Source: Megalobrama amblycephala (Eukaryota > Chordata > Actinopteri > Cypriniformes > Xenocyprididae). Taken from it: a DNA stretch of 64,000 nt. Position numbers and translations under genes: made by a program. The notes below the pieces were generated by a model. That model was not told the origin of the DNA and searched no databases. It saw only the letters and a list, made by a program, of their open reading frames with translations. Positions 24,957 through 40,091 of the stretch are shown here, in pieces. Location: NCBI RefSeq assembly GCF_018812025.1, contig NC_063050.1, positions 12,999,037 through 13,063,036 on the forward strand, given 5' to 3'. Every line of letters starts with the position of its first letter. Positions within the stretch are counted from its first letter, which is position 1.

Positions 24957-27900
24957 AGCTGCAACATTATTTAGACACAGATATCAAAAACCAGCACATC
25001 AATCTCAACAAAGGTGGCAATAAAGCTGCATAATTTATTCATGCTGCAGTGCATGCTGAGAGTTTTGTACTATGCTGGCATCCAGCGTGCATTGCAACAT
25101 TAAACTTTTGGATGTCACCATTGTTGAGATTCATATTCTGATTGTTGATGTCTCTGCTGTCCAAGTTATGCTGAAGCTCAGAATATTTTATGCATTATAA
25201 GGCTTGTATATTCTTCTAAATAATTCAAGTGTTGTTGTTTCTTATGCTGTTGAATCACAGATATAGTATAATTAATAAAAATAAAATACCCATTAAATCA
25301 AAGACCAAACTGAAAGAGATCGGTGAATTAGACAAATCTAAGATGATTACAGCATCATCACAACAGCCAAAAAACCTGATCAACTTTATGTTTGGCTTTT
25401 TTCTGCCATATCAAACATGATTTATAAACACTCAGTTACAGCAGCCAGAGAAAGTTAAAGTCAAAGAGTCAAGAGCCCAATTAAAGCAGACACTGGTCAC
25501 CACAATGGTGACTGCAAACTTCAATACATTTTTATTTTCAATAAAACATCAATATCCATATCTGTTCATTCTCAACAAGAACTTCTGTACATGTATGAAA
25601 GAAATAATGTCAAACATTTTTGTAAACTTGTGTTTAGTTTCTGCTCGTCTCTTTTTTCTGGTCTTGTTTCTCTGTCCTTCAGTGATTCTGCTTATCAGGT
25701 GTTCATCAGTGTCTGAATTCACTCTCTTCTTTTCATTCACTCTGTCAAGTGGACTATATTAGTGAACTAATGTAGGGAATAGTGAATGAGGGTATAGGGT
25801 GTGATTTAGAGCACAGCCTCTGAGTGTCGACTTTGAGCGATGTTAACTCACAGTATATTCCTGTAGGCTATTTTCTCGAAAATGACAAATATTACCCAGA
25901 ATGCAGTGTTTTCTACAGTATATTACTGTTTTAATGGAAAATGGTTTGTTGCTGTCAGAATTTGGCCTTTTTTCTACAGCAAGGTCTAACAGTGTATGTG
26001 AACCATTGATTCTTAATACTGTGTGTGGTTACCTGGAATGATTCAAAACAGTTTTATTTTTTTGTTTTGTTTTGTGATGGTTGTTCATGAGTCGCTTGTT
26101 TGTCCTGAACGGTTAAACTGAGCTCTGTTCTTCAGATTCTTCAGGTTTCAAGCATTTTTTTTTTTTGCATATTTGAACCCTTTGCAGCAGTGACTGTATG
26201 ATTTTGAGATCCATCTTTTCACAGTGAGGACAACTGAGGGACTCAAACACAACTACTAAAAATAATAAAAGCAAGAACTACGTGGATTACACAATAAAGA
26301 AGACATTGAATTGCACCCATCTCTTTTTAAACTTGAGTGTCCCAACCAGAATTTGGAGCTAGTGTAACCCAGCTAACAGAATTTTGTCATAACACTTTCT
26401 GGGTGGAATAAAAAAAATATGGCGGGACTTTTACTTTCTGACCCCTGGACTTTACACCTCTGAGCTGGTAATGCTGTTTGTGGAGTTGTTGAATCATATC
26501 TTCAGAGATTTAATGTCTTTTATCTTCAGTTCATCTAAGGCTGTGGCTGAAGAAAGTTGTAGTTTGTGTTCTTATTTCTCTTTCTTTCAGTGTTCGTTCA
26601 CAGCCGGTGTTTGAATGATGGAAAGAATGTTTCAGGAACATCATACTAACCTTTAAATAACATTCTACTAACATTAAGAAAACTGAACATTTTTATGTTC
26701 TTGGAATGTCACAAATCAACATTCAATGTTGAATTTAAATGAAAATTAAGTTGAAAGAACGTTTGAGGAACATTATACCTTATAAAACAGTTCCTGTAAT
26801 GTCAAGAAAACTGGACGTTTTTGATGTTCCCAGAACCAACACTGAATATTTAGAGAATGTTCTTATAACAAAATTCTGTAAGCTGGGAAAGAGTGTCAAC
26901 AAGGGACACTGTTACAAACCAAAACCGTCTCGTATTGCCTAGAGGCATCATAGGAATGCAACATTTAAAAAAAACTAAATTAAATTCAACATAGTGCAAA
27001 ATCAAACAGTGGCTCAGTGGAAAGGAGGACAGAGGTTCAAACGGATAATATTTATTCAATTTATCCCCCAACCTAGTAGAACAGAGAAACTTTAACTGTA
27101 TACAAAGACATGTATTTACAATTAACAATAACAAAATAAAAACGAAAAAAACTTTGAAATAAATACAAACTCACCAAACGAACCAATGAAGAGCACGAGT
27201 GTTGCCAACTCAAAGAACAGAATAAAACAAAAAAAAACTTCTAACTAGGGACTTTAAATCTAACCTAGACTATTGAAAAAAAAATAAATAAATAACATCT
27301 TCAGTGTGCCATTGGCACACCCTAACTTAACTATACTAACTAAACCAAACAAAACTTACAACAGGGGCAAAACTCCTAAACTAATGAACTAATACATAGA
27401 AAATAACCTACGTGAAATGCAATGTATGTCACGTGACATAATATCCTGCTCTCCATCTTTACCCGGCCAGGCTGGTAAGCAAAGCGCACTGTTACATAAA
27501 TCAGATAAGAAACAGAATACAAAAGAATATACAAAATAGTCCAAAAGTAAAACAAAAACACAATGTGGGGGGATAACAAAAAAACAGCATTCGTTTAGGC
27601 TACACAAACATTGCAAGAGGCAAACAGTGAGTTACAGTGAGCAGATGTTAGCTGCTTTTATATAATGATACAATCATTGTGATATTCCTGGATTGCAACC
27701 AAAGCAACTGCTCATATATTTTGTCATTTATACTTTTTGCATTGCCAATCCTGTGAGACTACAACAGGAGGTGGAAAAAAAGCATTGCAGCAAACAAACA
27801 TATTGCATAATTTTAAAACCTTGTAATTAACTTTTTTTTTTTTAACTACGTCACCTAGATACACACAGACATCAAGAATCAGCATATGAATCTCAACAAT

Positions 27901-30900
27901 GGTGATTAAAATAAAGAAAAAAAAAAAAAAAACGCTTCACGCTGCAATGCATGCTGGGTATCACCATAGGACAAAACTCCCATCATGCACTGCAGTATGA
28001 ATAATTATTGTAACCACTGTTGAGGATTGTATGCTATATTTTCATGTATAAGCCTGAGTGGTAATGGTTGTTAATTTTTTGGCATTGAAGAGTTACAGTT
28101 GCATTTATTTAATGGAATTGTTTTTGTTGCAATTTTGTAATAGCTGAATCTCAGTCAAAAAACCAAAGAGAAAGAAACCTCTTTATGATATTCATTTGAA
28201 ATGGCTTTCAACAAATTTCAAGTGAATGTTTCTTGTGAAACATTATCGCAATTGCTCAAACACCAAATGCTTTAAAGACGTAAAAGGGTCAAGAGCATAA
28301 CTAAAACAAACCCTGACCACCATGATGGTGGCATATATTTTTTTTTTTTTTTTTTACCAATAAAACACCAACATCTAAACCTCAGTTAATTCTCAATAAG
28401 AACTTATTTATACATGTGACAGAAATAAAGTCAATCTGGTTAGTAATAAGTGAATCAGATCTATTAATCAGATCTTGAGAGATCTGTCTTTCACCTTCAG
28501 TTGATTTCATCTAAGGCTGTGGCTGAAGTCAGCTGTAGTTCTTGTGTTTCTCTTTTCTTAAGTTATTCTGCTTGTTAACAGCAGGTGATATTAATTATTA
28601 GGCCAAACATTAGAAGTATTGATTAGTAGAAAAGTATGAATTAGTAGAATATCCAGTGTTTTGAAAACTACATAAAATAAACGCCTATAGGATATTAAAT
28701 ATACAATAATTAAATATATAATATATAAATAAATGTATCCTCAATAAAGGTTAACCTGGAATGAATGCATGCCTGGCATGAATGCAAATTCCCAGGATAA
28801 ACCTCTGGGATTTTGGAGCACCAACTTGTAACATTAGGTCAACATAACTACAGTGCATTCTTTATTTGATTCCCTGTCTTATTCTGCCCTCTAGTGGCTA
28901 ATATCGAAAGAGAAAATGCTGCTAACCCTACACTGTTAAACCTTGCTGTAAAAATATGACCAAATTCTGACAGTAACAAACCATTTTCCATTAAAACAGT
29001 AATATAATGTAGAAAACAATGCATTCTGGGTAATATTTTTCATTTTCGAGAAAATAGCCTACAGGAATATACTGTGAGTTAACATCGCTCAAAGTCGACA
29101 CTAAGAGGCTGCGTTCTAAATCACATCCTATACCCTCATTCACTATTCCCTACATTAGTTCACTAATATAGTTCACTTGACAGAGTTAATGAAAAGAAGT
29201 GAGTGAGTTCAGACACTGATGAACACTTGATAAGCAGAATCAATGAAGGACAAAGAAACAAGACCAGAAAAAAAGAGGAGACGAGCAGAAACACAAGAAC
29301 TACAACTGACTTCAGCCACACTGAGTGTGAAACCAGTTTACAAACCTGTTTGACATTATTTCTTTCATACATGAACAGAAGTTCTTGTTGAGAATTAACA
29401 GATATGGATGTTGATGTTTTATTGAACATAAACAAATTGAAGTTTGCAGTCACCATTGTGGTGACCAGTGCCTGCTTTAATTCTGCTGTAACTGAGTGTT
29501 TATAAAACATATTTGATATGGCAGGAAAAAGCCAACATGAAGTTGATCAGGTTTTTTGACTGCAGTGATGATGCTGTAACCATCTTGGACTTGTTTAATT
29601 CACTGATCTCTTTCTGTGTTTAATCTGTCTGTGACTCAACAATGTAAGATCAAGCAACGCTTCAGCAAGCTGTTTTCAGGAGAATATTTAATTTCTATGA
29701 TGTATAAAATATTTTGAGCTTCTGCATAACTTGGACAGCAGAGACATCAACAATCAGAATATGAATCTCAACAATGGTGACATCCAAAAGTTTAATGTTG
29801 CAATGCACGCTGGATGCCAGCATAGTACAAAACTCCCAGCATGCACTGCAGCATGAATAAATTATGCAGCTTTATTGCCACCATTGTTGAGATTTATGTG
29901 CTGATTTTTTATATCTGTGTGAGTCTAAATAATGTTGCAGCTTTTTTGTTCATGGTGTTTAAAAATATACTCTTTTTAGCTGATTGTTGTTGGAGCTCTT
30001 GCTGTAGTTTCACAGTGGCAATAATGTAACTATGGATAAAACACAGTATGAATTCAGTGAATCAAAACACTTTGTGATTGTTATGTTTTCACCAATACAT
30101 AACTATCAGCACTCAAGAACCTTTTTTTCCGCATTTGTTTAAACCATAACAAATGTTATAAAATAGAGAGCCAGAGGGGGAAAAAAAACAACAACAAAAA
30201 AAAAAACTGATGTATTAAAAAGTCATGGGTAAAGAGCTCAACTAAAGCAAACGCTGATCTCCTCAATAGTAACATCAAACCAAACATTTTCAATAAAACA
30301 TCAACATCTAAACTTCTGTTAATTCTCAATAAGATCTTCTGTAGAAGTAAAGTTACACTGGTCAGTAATAAGTGTAATATTGTGTAATGGCTAGAAGACA
30401 GTTGTAGTTTCTGCTCGTATTTATTCCGTTCTTGTTCCTCTTTTCAGTGGTTCTGCTTGTTAACAGCAGGTGTTCATCATTAATGCTCAATCATCACTTA
30501 AATATTAACTTATCTCACTGCAACACAGTGTCAATGTTACTTTTTCTCTGTAGTGTGGACACTAGAGGATGTTCCTATGGGGTTGAAAGGGTTAAAGGTG
30601 TAAGATAAAAAGACACACCCACAAAATGTATTGTAACAGTAAGCAAACATATTAGCAAACATATGCTAAAAATGGGTGTACAATAAATGTACAATGAACA
30701 GTAAATTACTGGCAACAGTGTTGCCAGTATTGTACTGTAAAAAATTGCCTGGCAAGGTCCAACAGTGTCTTTCTTCAGTAGAAGAATATCCTGACAGATC
30801 TTTTTTTTGTATGCAACAAATGTAAATGGAAACAGAATATCAGTTTACAGTGTTAAAAACATCCTGAATGTAATCTGAAATTCTTGATGACTGAGTGAAT

Positions 30901-33900
30901 AATTTAAATTTTATCTGCTCCTCACACAAAGGTGCTGTTTGACTTTAGAAGATGTGAAATATGACACACAAATCACAGATTACTGTAGTGCTGCAATGGT
31001 CCTTTTTTGTCAGTTTGAACAGAAAAGGCTTAAGAGTTTCATTTATGTGGAATATATGGGTCAGGATAATAGAAAATTCTACGATAGAAATAATTTTTTT
31101 CTGTGTTCCGTGAAAGAAAAAGTCATACTGGTTTGGAATGACATGATGACAGAATATTCATTTTTGGGTGAACTGTTACTTCAAGTACAAATTTATATTT
31201 ATATCCATTTATTTGACCAGTTGACTGCTATTTTATTATGTCCTTTGTAAGTTGTTGATTAATTTGAATTCATAATTATTTTTTAGATGTCTTCAGACTT
31301 GTCTTGGCCTTTTCAACTGTTACACCGATGACGACTACAATTGGTAATGTACTCTGCTATTGACTTCTGTTTATGGGATTTTCTGTAGCTTTAGAAGTGA
31401 AATGATTAACTTATTTTCTAAAAGATCACAAATCCTTCTGATTCATGTGGTGCACTACTTATCATCCATCATGGTATCACACCGCTCTCTTACATCAGTA
31501 ACTCTCATTGACACTTTTCCGAGCAGCTTGTTTCTGATGTCTTCTCAGTAGAAACACTGACTGTCACTGAGTGAATGACAGCTCTTTGTCTCTCTCACAA
31601 TAGCACTAGCTTAGAGTCAGACCAGATCAAACCACTGATACAGCATGCACAGCAAATTTCCCAGTATTAAATTTAATTAATATGAGTCCACACTCATCAG
31701 AGTGTGATGAGTGTGTAATAGCTGAATCTCAACACTGGAGAAGTGTTGAAGTTGATTAGTGATTAATTAAGCGATGATTTAGCATTATTGAAGACACCTG
31801 ATGATAACAAGCACACTCTTAGAAAGGATGTGTTAAAACTGACTCAAAATGTGTTAAATTCTTACACATCAATGGGTGAGTTTAGGGACAACACTTGTTG
31901 TGTTAATTCTGACACATTCATTGAGTCAATGATTTTAACACAGTGAATGTGTCAGGAAGGTTAACCAGAGGTGTAGTTAAGACCAGACCCTCCAAGACCG
32001 AAACCAAGACCATTCAAGAGGGAAGTTAATGAGATAATTAAGTCATTAATCCAGCAATAGTGATGAACACCTGCTGTTAACAAGCAGAATCCTTGAAGGA
32101 AAGAGGAAAACAACAACAAAATAAAACACCTGTGCTACTTCTGAACATGAAGACCAAATTTGCAATGATCTCTGTGTTAAGTCCAGTCGAAAAAAAGTCT
32201 TACACATCAGTGCTTGTGTTTTGGAACACTTGAGTTAATTTTGACACGTTCACTGTGTCAAACACAGACATTCAGAATGTGTCAAAAAGCATTTGTTAAA
32301 AAACGACTCAAATTGTCTTACACATAAGTGTGTGAGTTTTGGGACAACACTCATTGTGTTAATTTTGACAAATTCACTGTGTGATGATTTTAACACAGTA
32401 AATGTGTCAGGAAGGTGATCTGGTGTTAATAAGCAGAATCAGGTGTTTTGGCTGTTGTGATGGTCCAGTAATCCTCTTGGATTTGCCTGATTACTTTAAT
32501 TTGGAAATTTTATTAGTTATTTATCTGTGAAAGTCATATAGTGCATAAAACACTTTGAGCTCCTGCATCACTTAGACACACACAGACATCAACAATCAGA
32601 ATATGAATCTCAACAACAGTGACATTTAAAAGTTTTATGTCGCAGTGCATGCTGGGTGCCAGCATAGAACTGCAAACATGCACTGCAAGCATTATGCAGC
32701 TGAATGGTCTTTTTTATTGCCACCATTGCTGAGATTCATGTGCTGATTTTTGATATCTGTGTGTATTTGTGTGTGGTGTTTAAAATAGTCCTTCGTTGAA
32801 ACTGGCTGTTGTTGGAACTCTTTCTGTTTCACAGTGGCGATAATGTAAACATTTAGTTTGTTAATAACGTAATTTGAGAGATTACATGCAGTATGAGTTC
32901 AGTGAATTGAGAAACTATGTGATGGTTATATCTTCATCAATACATAACTATCATCACTAAATGATCACTTATTTTCTTCACATTTGTTTCTACCATAATA
33001 AATGTGGCTTGCAAAAACAGTCAAGGCCAGGGTCAAGAGCTCAACTAAAGCAAATGCTGATCTCCTTACCGGTGACATCAAACCAAACATTTTCAATCAA
33101 ACATCAACATCTAAACTTCTGTTAATTCTCAATAAGATCTTCTGTAGAAATAAAGTAAATCTGGTCAGTAATAAGTGTAAAAATGTGTAATGGCTGGAAG
33201 TCAGTTGTAGTTCTTGTGTTTCTGCTTCTTCGTCTCCTTTTTTCTTTTCTCGTTGTTCCTCTTGTCTTTAGTGAGTCTGCTTGTTAACAGCAGGTGTTCA
33301 TCATAAATGCTCAATCATCACTTACACATTGTACATGTTATTGCAACACAGCATCAATGTTACTTTTACTCTGTAGCAGAGGTGGAAAGTCCAGGGGTCA
33401 GAGAGTAAAAGTCCTGCCATATTTTTTATTCCACTCACTGAAGCAGTGTTAAAGTTAATGAGATAATTAAGTGATTAATTGAGTGATGATTGACCATTAT
33501 TGAAGACACCTGATGATAACAAGCAGAATCAATAAAGGAGAAAGTTACAATTTTTAAGTCACCATCATGGAGATGAGTGCTTGCTTTAGTTGAGCTCTTG
33601 ACCCTTTACTTTCTAATATTAGATATTGTTTGGGCTGTTGTAAATGAGTTATAACAGCCAGATAAGCAAAGAAAAAAGATAATCAGGTGTTGGCATACAA
33701 AACTCAATTTTACAGTAAACTCCTGACAACAGTGTTGCCAGTATATAACTGTTAAAACACATTTTGTGGGTGTGTCTTTTTATCTTACACCTTTAACCCT
33801 TTCAACCCCATGGGAACATCCTCTAGTGTCCACACTACAGAGTAAAAGTAACATTGATGCTGTTGCAGTGACATAATTAAGTTAATATTTAAGTGATGAT

Positions 33901-36900
33901 TGAGCATTAATGATAAACACCTGCTGTTAACAAGCAGAATCACTGAAAAGAGGAACAAGAACGGGATAAATATGAGCAGAAACTACAACTGTCTTCCAGC
34001 CATTACACAATATTACACTTATTACTGACCAGTGTAACTTTATTTCTACAGAAGATCTTATTGAGAATTAACAAAAGTTTAGATGTTGATTTTTGTTGAA
34101 AATGTTTGCTTTGATGTTACCATTGAGGAGATCAGCATTTGCTTTAGTTGAGCTCTTTAGCCATGACTTTTTTTTATACACCAGTTTTTGTTTTTTCTTT
34201 GGCTTCTTAAACTGTTTTTGCAAGTCACATTTGTTATGGCAGGATGATTACAGCATCATCACAACAACCAAAAAACCTGATCAATTTTAGGCTTGGTTTT
34301 TTTCTTGCCATATCAAACATGTTTTATAAACACTCAGTTACAGCAGCCAAAGAAAGTTAAAGTCAAAGAGTCAAGAGCCCAATTAAAGCAGACACTGGTC
34401 ACTACGATGGTGACAGCAAACTTCAATAAATTTTTATTTCAATAAAACATCAACATTCATATCTGTTAATTCTCAACAAGAACTTCTGTACATGTATGAA
34501 AGAAATAATGTCAAACGGGTTTGTAAACTGGTTTGACACTCAGTGTGGCTGAAGTCAGTTGTAGTTCTTGTGTTTCTGCTCATCTCTTTTTACTGGATAC
34601 TTGTTTCTCTGTCCTTCAGTGATTCTGCTTATCAGGTGTTCATCGGTGTCTGAATTCACTCTCTTCTTTTCATTCATTCTGTCAAGTGGGCTATATTAGT
34701 GAACTAATGTAGGGAATAGTGAATGAGGGTATAGGGTGTGATTTAGAACACAGCCTCTGAGTGTCGACTTTGAGCGATGTTAACTCACAGTATATTCCTG
34801 TAGGCTATTTTCTCGAAAATGACAAATATTACCCAGATTGCATTGTTTTCTACAGTATAATACTATTTTAATGGAAAATGGTTTGTTACTGTCAGAATTT
34901 GGCCATTTTTCTACAGCAAGGTCTAACAGTGCAGATCTGGAAAACAGAAACGGTCCACACATGAACCGTAATTCATTGCAGCATGTGGGTCAGATCATCA
35001 TGTCACATGTGCCAGATGTGGGCCGGTTCTGGGCCGACATAATGTTGCTATCTGGGACACTTTTCAGAAATGTTAATTTCTTGAAATATTTTCATTAACA
35101 GCTAATCTCTCTGACCCTTGCTACAACTACACTGTGCTGGACAATCCATGGAGATCCATTAATAATACATATAACCACATGTGTGACGTCTCTGTCTCCT
35201 GGAGCGGCTGGTATCGTCTCTTCATTAACAACGCGAGCGCTCATATCCCAGATAAGTGTGTTAAGAAGAATAGCTGTGGCACTGGTGCCACACTGTGGAT
35301 ACCTGATGGACATCCAAAAGTTGAGGATGGAGTCGTCACTCGGGATGTCTGTGGTAACTGGGAAAATTACTGCTGCTATTTCTGGTCTTTTCCCATTAAA
35401 GTCAAAGCCTGTCCCAGCAATTATTATGTCTATGAGCTGGTTAGTCCAACTCACTGTGATTTAGCATACTGTGCAGGTAATTATATTCACATGAGCTCTT
35501 TTTACACATTGATGATATTTGTGTTTCTGTTCATTAATCAATATTTATTCAAACTTTCAGACACTGGTAGCATTACCATCAGCTCTACATCTGTGACACC
35601 AGTGACCATCTCACCTGGTAATGTAACACACTGTGTCTCTATTGGCTTATCCTCTGAATGTTTTCTAATGTATGTTCAGATCTGTAACAATTGGATGTGA
35701 GCTTGTGTCAGAAGAGTAAAATCTTTACTGTAACAGTATAATATATTGAAGAAGAAAAAAAATACAGTAAAAACTGTGGTTGCCAGTACTGTACCATAAA
35801 AAAAATACAGTAGCAACATATTGTTGCCTCCAACTGATTTCTCAGGGTTAGAGACATTATTTTATCTGTCTTACTGGTGTGTCAGCATTATTTAAATAAA
35901 TGTTTATTTTACAATAAACCACATAGTTTGTCAATATTTTTTTTTTAATTAAGACAAATTAAACATGGATATTTATTCTTATTCTACATATATTTACACA
36001 CATTTCATGAAGGGTTAGGTCATGAATATTTGCCTCCGAAGTCATGGAAATGTATTGGTAGAAATGTATGAACCCTGTAGATGTTCTCAGGTGTTGCTGG
36101 CTGTCATTCACAATGTACAGTAGTTCTGAATATGCCACACTTCTTTGCCAAATACAATTCTCATTGTGTTTTCAATTATAAAGAACTATAAAATATAGAA
36201 ATTCTGCTTCATTTAGAGCAGATCCTGTTGATCAGCCGCTGTAATGGAATGATTCATCCGCTCTGTACGGACCCAGCTAACAGAATTTTGTTAAGAACAT
36301 TCTCTAAATATTTGGTGTTGGTTCTGGGAACATTAAAAACTTCCAGTTTTCTTGACGTTACAGGAACTTTTTTTATAAGGTATAATGTTCCTCAAACGTT
36401 CTTTCAACTTAATTTTGATCTAAAATTCAACATTCTAGGAACATTGATTTGTAACATTCCAAGAACATGAAAATGTCCAGTTTCCTTAATGTTAGTAAAA
36501 TGTTATTTAAAGGTTAGTGTGATGTTTCTGAAACATTCTTTCAATCATTCAAACACCTGCTGTGAACAAACACTGAAAGAAAGAGAAATAAGAACACAAA
36601 CTACAACTTTCTTCAGCCACAGCCTTAGATGAACTGAAGATAAAAGACATTAAATCTCTGAAGATCTGATTAAACATCTCCACAAACAGCATTACCAGCT
36701 TCACGTATTACTAACCAGACTGACTTTATTTCTGTCACACGTCTACAGAAGCTCTTATTGAGAATTAACAGAAGTTTAGATGTTTAGTTTGAGGTCACCA
36801 TCATGGAGGTTGGTGGTTGCTTTAGTTGAGCTCTTGACCATTGACTATTATTGAGTGCTTCTTTATCAGCAATCACATTTTCAGAAAACATTTAACACTT

Positions 36901-39900
36901 TGGTTAAGAAGATCAACATGTCTGTATTAATAACAGACAAATAACTGCATTGAAGTGGTTTAAACAACTGTTTTTTTTTTTTCTGTAATTACTGGTTTAA
37001 AAAAGTCCATCATACTAACCTTTAAATAACATTTTACTAACATTAAGGAAACTGGACATTTTCATGTTCATGGGATGTTACAAATCAACGTTCCTAAATT
37101 AAGTTGAAAGAATGTTTGAGGAACATTATACCTTATAAAAACGTTCCTGTAACATCAAGAAAACTGGACGTTTTTAATGTTCCCAGAGCCAACAATATTT
37201 AGAGATCGTTCTTATAACAAAATTGTTAGCTGGGGATGACACACCTTTATTCATTGAGTTCATAGGCCTGTTATGATTGGCCAGATTCAGAAACACATCT
37301 GATAAGACATAATTTTTCTTTTCATCTTTTTACTGTTGGGTTAAAAACAACCCAAAATATTCACACACAAGTCAAGGTGATTTACAAGTATGTGACAATT
37401 TGCAAATACAGGAAATGTAAAATCATTTAAAAATTGTGAAAAGGTTTGCATTTGGGAATAACATTTTGTGAGTATCAATTAGGTTATGCATTTGGGAATT
37501 GTATTTTATGAATATATTTATATTGACACTATGGGCCCTATAATACACCCGGCACAATGCGACGCAAGGCGCAGCGCAAGTGTGTTTGCTAGTTTGCGAC
37601 CGGCGCCATTCGCGTTTTCCCGTTCAGCGCCACGTCCTTAAATTAGTAAATGCATTTGCGCCAGTTAGTGCGCCCATGGGCGTGCTGGTCTAAAAAAAAG
37701 GTGTGTTCAGGCGCATTGCCGGCGCATTGCTATTTTAAGGAGCTGAAAATAGACTGCGCCATAGACCAACTCAAACCTGGTCTAAAGTCTAAAGTCAATG
37801 GCGCAATATTTTTTTGTTAGAGCGCGTTGGTAGAAACTGCGCCTCTGGGCGCGTCCACAGTGCGCGTTGACTTTGCTTATTACACACAGGGATGCGCATC
37901 ACACAAACATGCCAAATATTAAAAACAAAAGGATTACAGTGTAAAAGAATATTATTGTGTAGGCTACATAAATATAAAAATGTAATGATGAATAGTCATT
38001 GCGTGTATTAGAATTAGGCTACCTATTTTCAATTCAGCCTATTACTACTTATAATGATGAACGAAATTGGCTAATTAATTGAACAATCGTGCCAATACAC
38101 ACACATATATATTAACTGACTCATCGCTTGTACGCCATGTAAATAGAAATCCGCCAAGGCGCGAGCGCATCTCGCTCTTAAAGGGAATGGGAGATGACAC
38201 TTTGATTGGTTTATTGAACGTTACGCCCATTACTCATTAAGAGAATAGGGACAACCCATTTCAAAAATGCGCCCCGGCGCACGGACCGTTTTTCCGTCGT
38301 TAAAATAGCAAAAGTGGATTTGGACACGCCCTGAGTGCACCTGCGCCGTGCGCTTTACACTTTGTTTAGATCGTTAAAATAGGGCCCTATGAATTCATAT
38401 TGGTGTTTATCTCTCTGCAGACCCCTGCTACAACTACACTGTGCTGAACGATACATGGAGATCAGCCAGTAATACATATTCCTCTTCCAATTGCGACACC
38501 TCTGTCTCCTGGAGCGGCTGGTATCGTCTCTTCATTAACAACACGAGCGCTCAGATCCCAGACACGTGTGTTTTTTGGGGTCACTGTGGCACTGCTATGG
38601 CATTGTGGATACGTAATGGACACCCAAAAGTTGAGGATGGAGTCGTCACTCGAGACGTCTGTGGTCACGCTAACAATTACTGCTGCTATTTCGGGTCTTT
38701 TCCCATTAAAGTCAAAGCCTGTCCAGGCAATTATTATGTCTATGAGCTAGTTAGTCCAATTTACTGCAATTCAGCATACTGTGCAGGTAATTATATTCAC
38801 ATGAACTTTTTCTACACATTCATGATGTTTGTGTCTCTCCATGTCTGTGTCTATATGTGTTCTGATTGGTTAATGCCATTTTCTTCAGTTCACAGAGTAT
38901 GAAATTGGTCAGGTAGACATTGTAAGCACACATCACTTATGAGTAACATGCCCATTCAACAATTTGTCACACAGTGATCTCACCATATGGTCACAATGTG
39001 AGGTCACAGTGATCTAAAGCAGAGGTGTAAAGTCCAGGGCCCATATTTTCAAGTTTTTCAAAGTGCCGTTTTAGTCTTAAGTGCTGAGAATTCATGAAAT
39101 GTACTCCTACTTTCAAACTTAAGTATAAAAGCAAGTTATCAAAGTACTTAAAGCTAAAAATCACTCTTACTCTTCCAGTTATTTAAGACACCTCGAGAGG
39201 TCTCTCAAGTGGTCAGGAGTTGCCTGTTGGGCCTTGTAATGGCACTGAGGAGACAGAGACGTGTGCAAATCTTTCAGGGGAGCAAGAATGTTTTTTAAAT
39301 GTTTGACGATGAGCAGGGAATCAAATGGTATCATTTGGACAGAGCAGGCATCATCTTTGTCTGCGCTGGTTAATGTTGGGCAGAATTGTTTGATTAATTC
39401 AGCAAGCAGTGGCACTTCTTCCTCGCACCAGTTCGGTTTTCTTTTGGAATCCATGGTGGCTGATTATAACATAAAATTTACACTACATATAGGCAGGTCA
39501 GTTAACAGCACACTAATTTAAAATTTGCAATTAAAACATGGAGGAAAACGTGTTTATCTTTAATTTCCAATGTGTATATCATAATGTATTCTCTTGAAGA
39601 TTGTTTTACGATGGCAATCTTTCGTCTTGGACAGCCAAAAATCGTGCAGTGTATCCCAGGCTTAAGACTGACACATAAGATTTGGTCCTACACTTCACTT
39701 AAATTATAACTGAGATGCTTCATAACTACCTTTTAAGCGCAGTTTTGTGGCAAGATTTTTTTTTTACTCAAGTCAATTCATAGCAGTGAATAATTCTCAG
39801 AGGCTTGATAAATACAGGCACAGGTTCAGAAAGTAAGGCCTAGTCCACACGTACACGGGTATTTTTATAAATAGAGTTTTTCCTCCATTTAAAAAAATAA

Positions 39901-40059
39901 ATAAATAAAACATCCACACAAGCATGTTTTTAAAAAAAATCTCTGTCCACATGAAAACGGAAAAACACACTATGAAGCACTGCCAACAGCCATGTTGGCC
40001 AATCAGAAGCCTGAAAAAAGTTTATTACCCTAACAACATTGTCATTTCATTAAACATTT

Positions 40060-40091
<32 letters not shown>

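Noticed and set aside
30939..31250. 103-residue plus-strand ORF
   Set aside because: It contains part of a common repeat (AATATTCATTTTTGGGTGAAC) and has no domain or splice context.
39261..39521. Plus-strand 86-residue ORF opposite the SANT-like ORF
   Set aside because: No domain seen; treated as the shadow of the minus-strand frame, although a Harbinger-type MALRRQRR start near 39238 was noted and stops quickly.
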